DNA of 64,000 nt from Thermohalobaculum sp963700775. Its GTDB lineage: Bacteria > Pseudomonadota > Alphaproteobacteria > Rhodobacterales > Rhodobacteraceae. Location of the stretch: NCBI GenBank assembly GCA_963700775.1, contig CAVOYU010000009.1, positions 124,001-188,000 on the forward strand, in the 5' to 3' direction. Under the pieces are notes generated by a model. That model worked only from the letters and a program-made list of their open reading frames with translations. It made no database searches and was not told the origin of the DNA. The position numbers were made by a program, and so were the translations under genes. Shown here in pieces: positions 63,136-64,000 of the stretch (position 1 is the stretch's first letter; each line of letters begins with the position of its first letter).

Positions 63136-63183
63136 TTGCGTTCCGCTCGCGCTCGCACTAAGATTGTATACGCATTGTATACG
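63136..63183 (+). promoter_or_regulatory. Promoter with two GntR half-sites before the aldolase gene
   Basis: TTGCGT (63136-63141) and TAAGAT (63159-63164) are 17 bp apart. ATTGTATACG occurs twice, at 63163-63172 and 63174-63183, an 11-bp spacing (one helical turn), overlapping the -10 and the first transcribed bases. The core TTGTATAC matches the palindrome at 62163-62188, so the same GntR regulator probably binds. Confidence 0.72.
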
Positions 63184-63193
63184 GAGACGCCCG

Positions 63194-64000
63194 ATGCGAT
63201 TCGAAGGCATCTACACCCCGATCGTCACACCCCACCGGCCCGACCACACGATCGACCGCGACCGCTTCGCCGAGGTGGTCGAGCACCTGTCGAGCGCCGG
63301 CGTCCATGGCATCATCGTGGCCGGGACCACCGGCGAGTATTACGCCCAGACCGCCGAGGAGCGGGCCGGGCTCATGCGCCTCGCCAAGGAGCTGATCCGC
63401 GGGCGGGTGCCGCTGATCGTCGGCACTGGCGCAATCCGGACCGAGGACTCGATCTGGTTCGCCGAGCAGGCGAAGGAGGTCGGCGCCGACGCGCTTCTGG
63501 TCGCGACGCCGCCCTATGCCGTCCCCACCTCGCGCGAGAACGCGCTGCACGCCCTGGCCGTCGACCGCGCCGCGAACCTGCCGGTGATGCTCTACAACTA
63601 CCCCGGCCGCATGGGCGTCACCATGGACGAGGAGTATCTCGACCGGGTCTGCCGCTCGCCCAATTTCTGCGCCATCAAGGAGAGCTCGGGCGACATCAAC
63701 CGGCTGCACCTGCTGGCCCGCGATTACCCGCATATCCAGCTCTCCTGCGGCATGGACGACCAGGCGCTCGAGTTCTTCGCCTGGGGCGCCCGAAGCTGGG
63801 TCTGCGCCGGGTCGAACTTCGCCCCGGAGGCGCATATCGCGCTCTGGCGGGCCTGCGCGGTCGAGGGCGACTTCGCCAAGGGCCGCGCGATCATGTCGGC
63901 CATGCTGCCGCTGATGCGGGTGCTCGAGCAGGGCGGCAAGTTCGTCCAGTGCATCAAGCACGGGCTGTCCCTGCGCGGCATCCCGGTCGGCCCGCCGCGC
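63194..64000 (+). CDS. DapA/NanA-family aldolase or lyase, 3' end outside window
   Basis: The first 269 residues of a dihydrodipicolinate synthase-family protein, class I (Schiff base) lyases acting on pyruvate-type substrates. GIIVAGTTGEYYAQT carries the TTG phosphate/pyruvate loop, LYNYPGRMG the catalytic Tyr, and CAIKESSGD the Schiff-base Lys. CGMDDQALEFF-AWGARSWVCAGSNFAPE follows. GGAGACGCCCG precedes ATG 63194. Family members include DapA, sialate aldolase and hydroxyproline or dehydratase-type enzymes; this one is not DapA proper by its context. It lies behind its own GntR-type sites, with a likely matched ABC binding protein. Confidence 0.85.
   Translation, partial: MRFEGIYTPIVTPHRPDHTIDRDRFAEVVEHLSSAGVHGIIVAGTTGEYYAQTAEERAGLMRLAKELIRGRVPLIVGTGAIRTEDSIWFAEQAKEVGADALLVATPPYAVPTSRENALHALAVDRAANLPVMLYNYPGRMGVTMDEEYLDRVCRSPNFCAIKESSGDINRLHLLARDYPHIQLSCGMDDQALEFFAWGARSWVCAGSNFAPEAHIALWRACAVEGDFAKGRAIMSAMLPLMRVLEQGGKFVQCIKHGLSLRGIPVGPPR

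Overview
The window is a high-GC chromosomal segment, densely coded on both strands, from an alphaproteobacterium. Rhodobacterales is the best guess. The guess rests on the mutY-dciA-dsbA-smc order, an FnrL-type regulator beside hemN, the hrcA-grpE block divergent from rph-rdgB-ridA-hemW, an adjacent dnaK-dnaJ pair, and a class II cytochrome c'. I saw no rRNA, tRNA, CRISPR array, intact insertion sequence or prophage.

Region by region. 1-8.1 kb: DNA maintenance (MutY, DciA-type helicase loader, DsbA-like oxidoreductase, SMC), then oxygen-responsive FnrL and HemN sharing a divergent control region with an FNR box. 8.3-17.8 kb: surface and envelope genes. A HupE/UreJ-like membrane protein and a membrane-anchored parvulin diverge from two tandem DUF3604 genes. 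The second DUF3604 gene carries two compensating frameshifts and is followed by a decayed fragment of an outer-membrane protein gene, a patatin lipoprotein, a HIG1-type protein and an SDR. 18-21.4 kb: an accessory patch with an arginine:glycine-type amidinotransferase, a YdhR-like monooxygenase divergent from an HxlR regulator, and about 660 bp of non-coding sequence. 21.4-36.4 kb: chaperones and their regulator, an AlkB-type dioxygenase, small membrane proteins, the rph-rdgB-ridA-hemW-ybaN run and mutS.

36.5-49.2 kb is the most coherent metabolic unit. A GntR/FCD regulator precedes oxalyl-CoA decarboxylase, formyl-CoA:oxalate CoA-transferase, a formyltransferase resembling the 10-formyl-THF hydrolase domain, formate-THF ligase and a universal stress protein. 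A tripartite tricarboxylate-type transporter (TctC, TctB and two tandem TctA copies) follows. The same 10-bp palindrome TGGTATACCA lies before the regulator and before the transporter. Together these suggest regulated oxalate uptake, its breakdown to formate and CO2, and entry of formate into the folate C1 pool. That the transporter carries oxalate is inference.

49.2-60.3 kb: a PanE-like reductase, a quinone oxidoreductase, beta-carbonic anhydrase, two c-type cytochromes, asd, YifB, leuB, small exported or membrane proteins, and an SDR that lacks its usual Tyr and Lys. 60.4-64 kb: a second GntR-controlled locus, with an ABC peptide/opine-type binding protein, a GntR/FCD regulator and a DapA-family aldolase cut by the window edge. 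An 11+4+11 palindrome overlaps the -10 of the binding-protein gene, and two related sites overlap the aldolase promoter, so this looks like a small local catabolic regulon.
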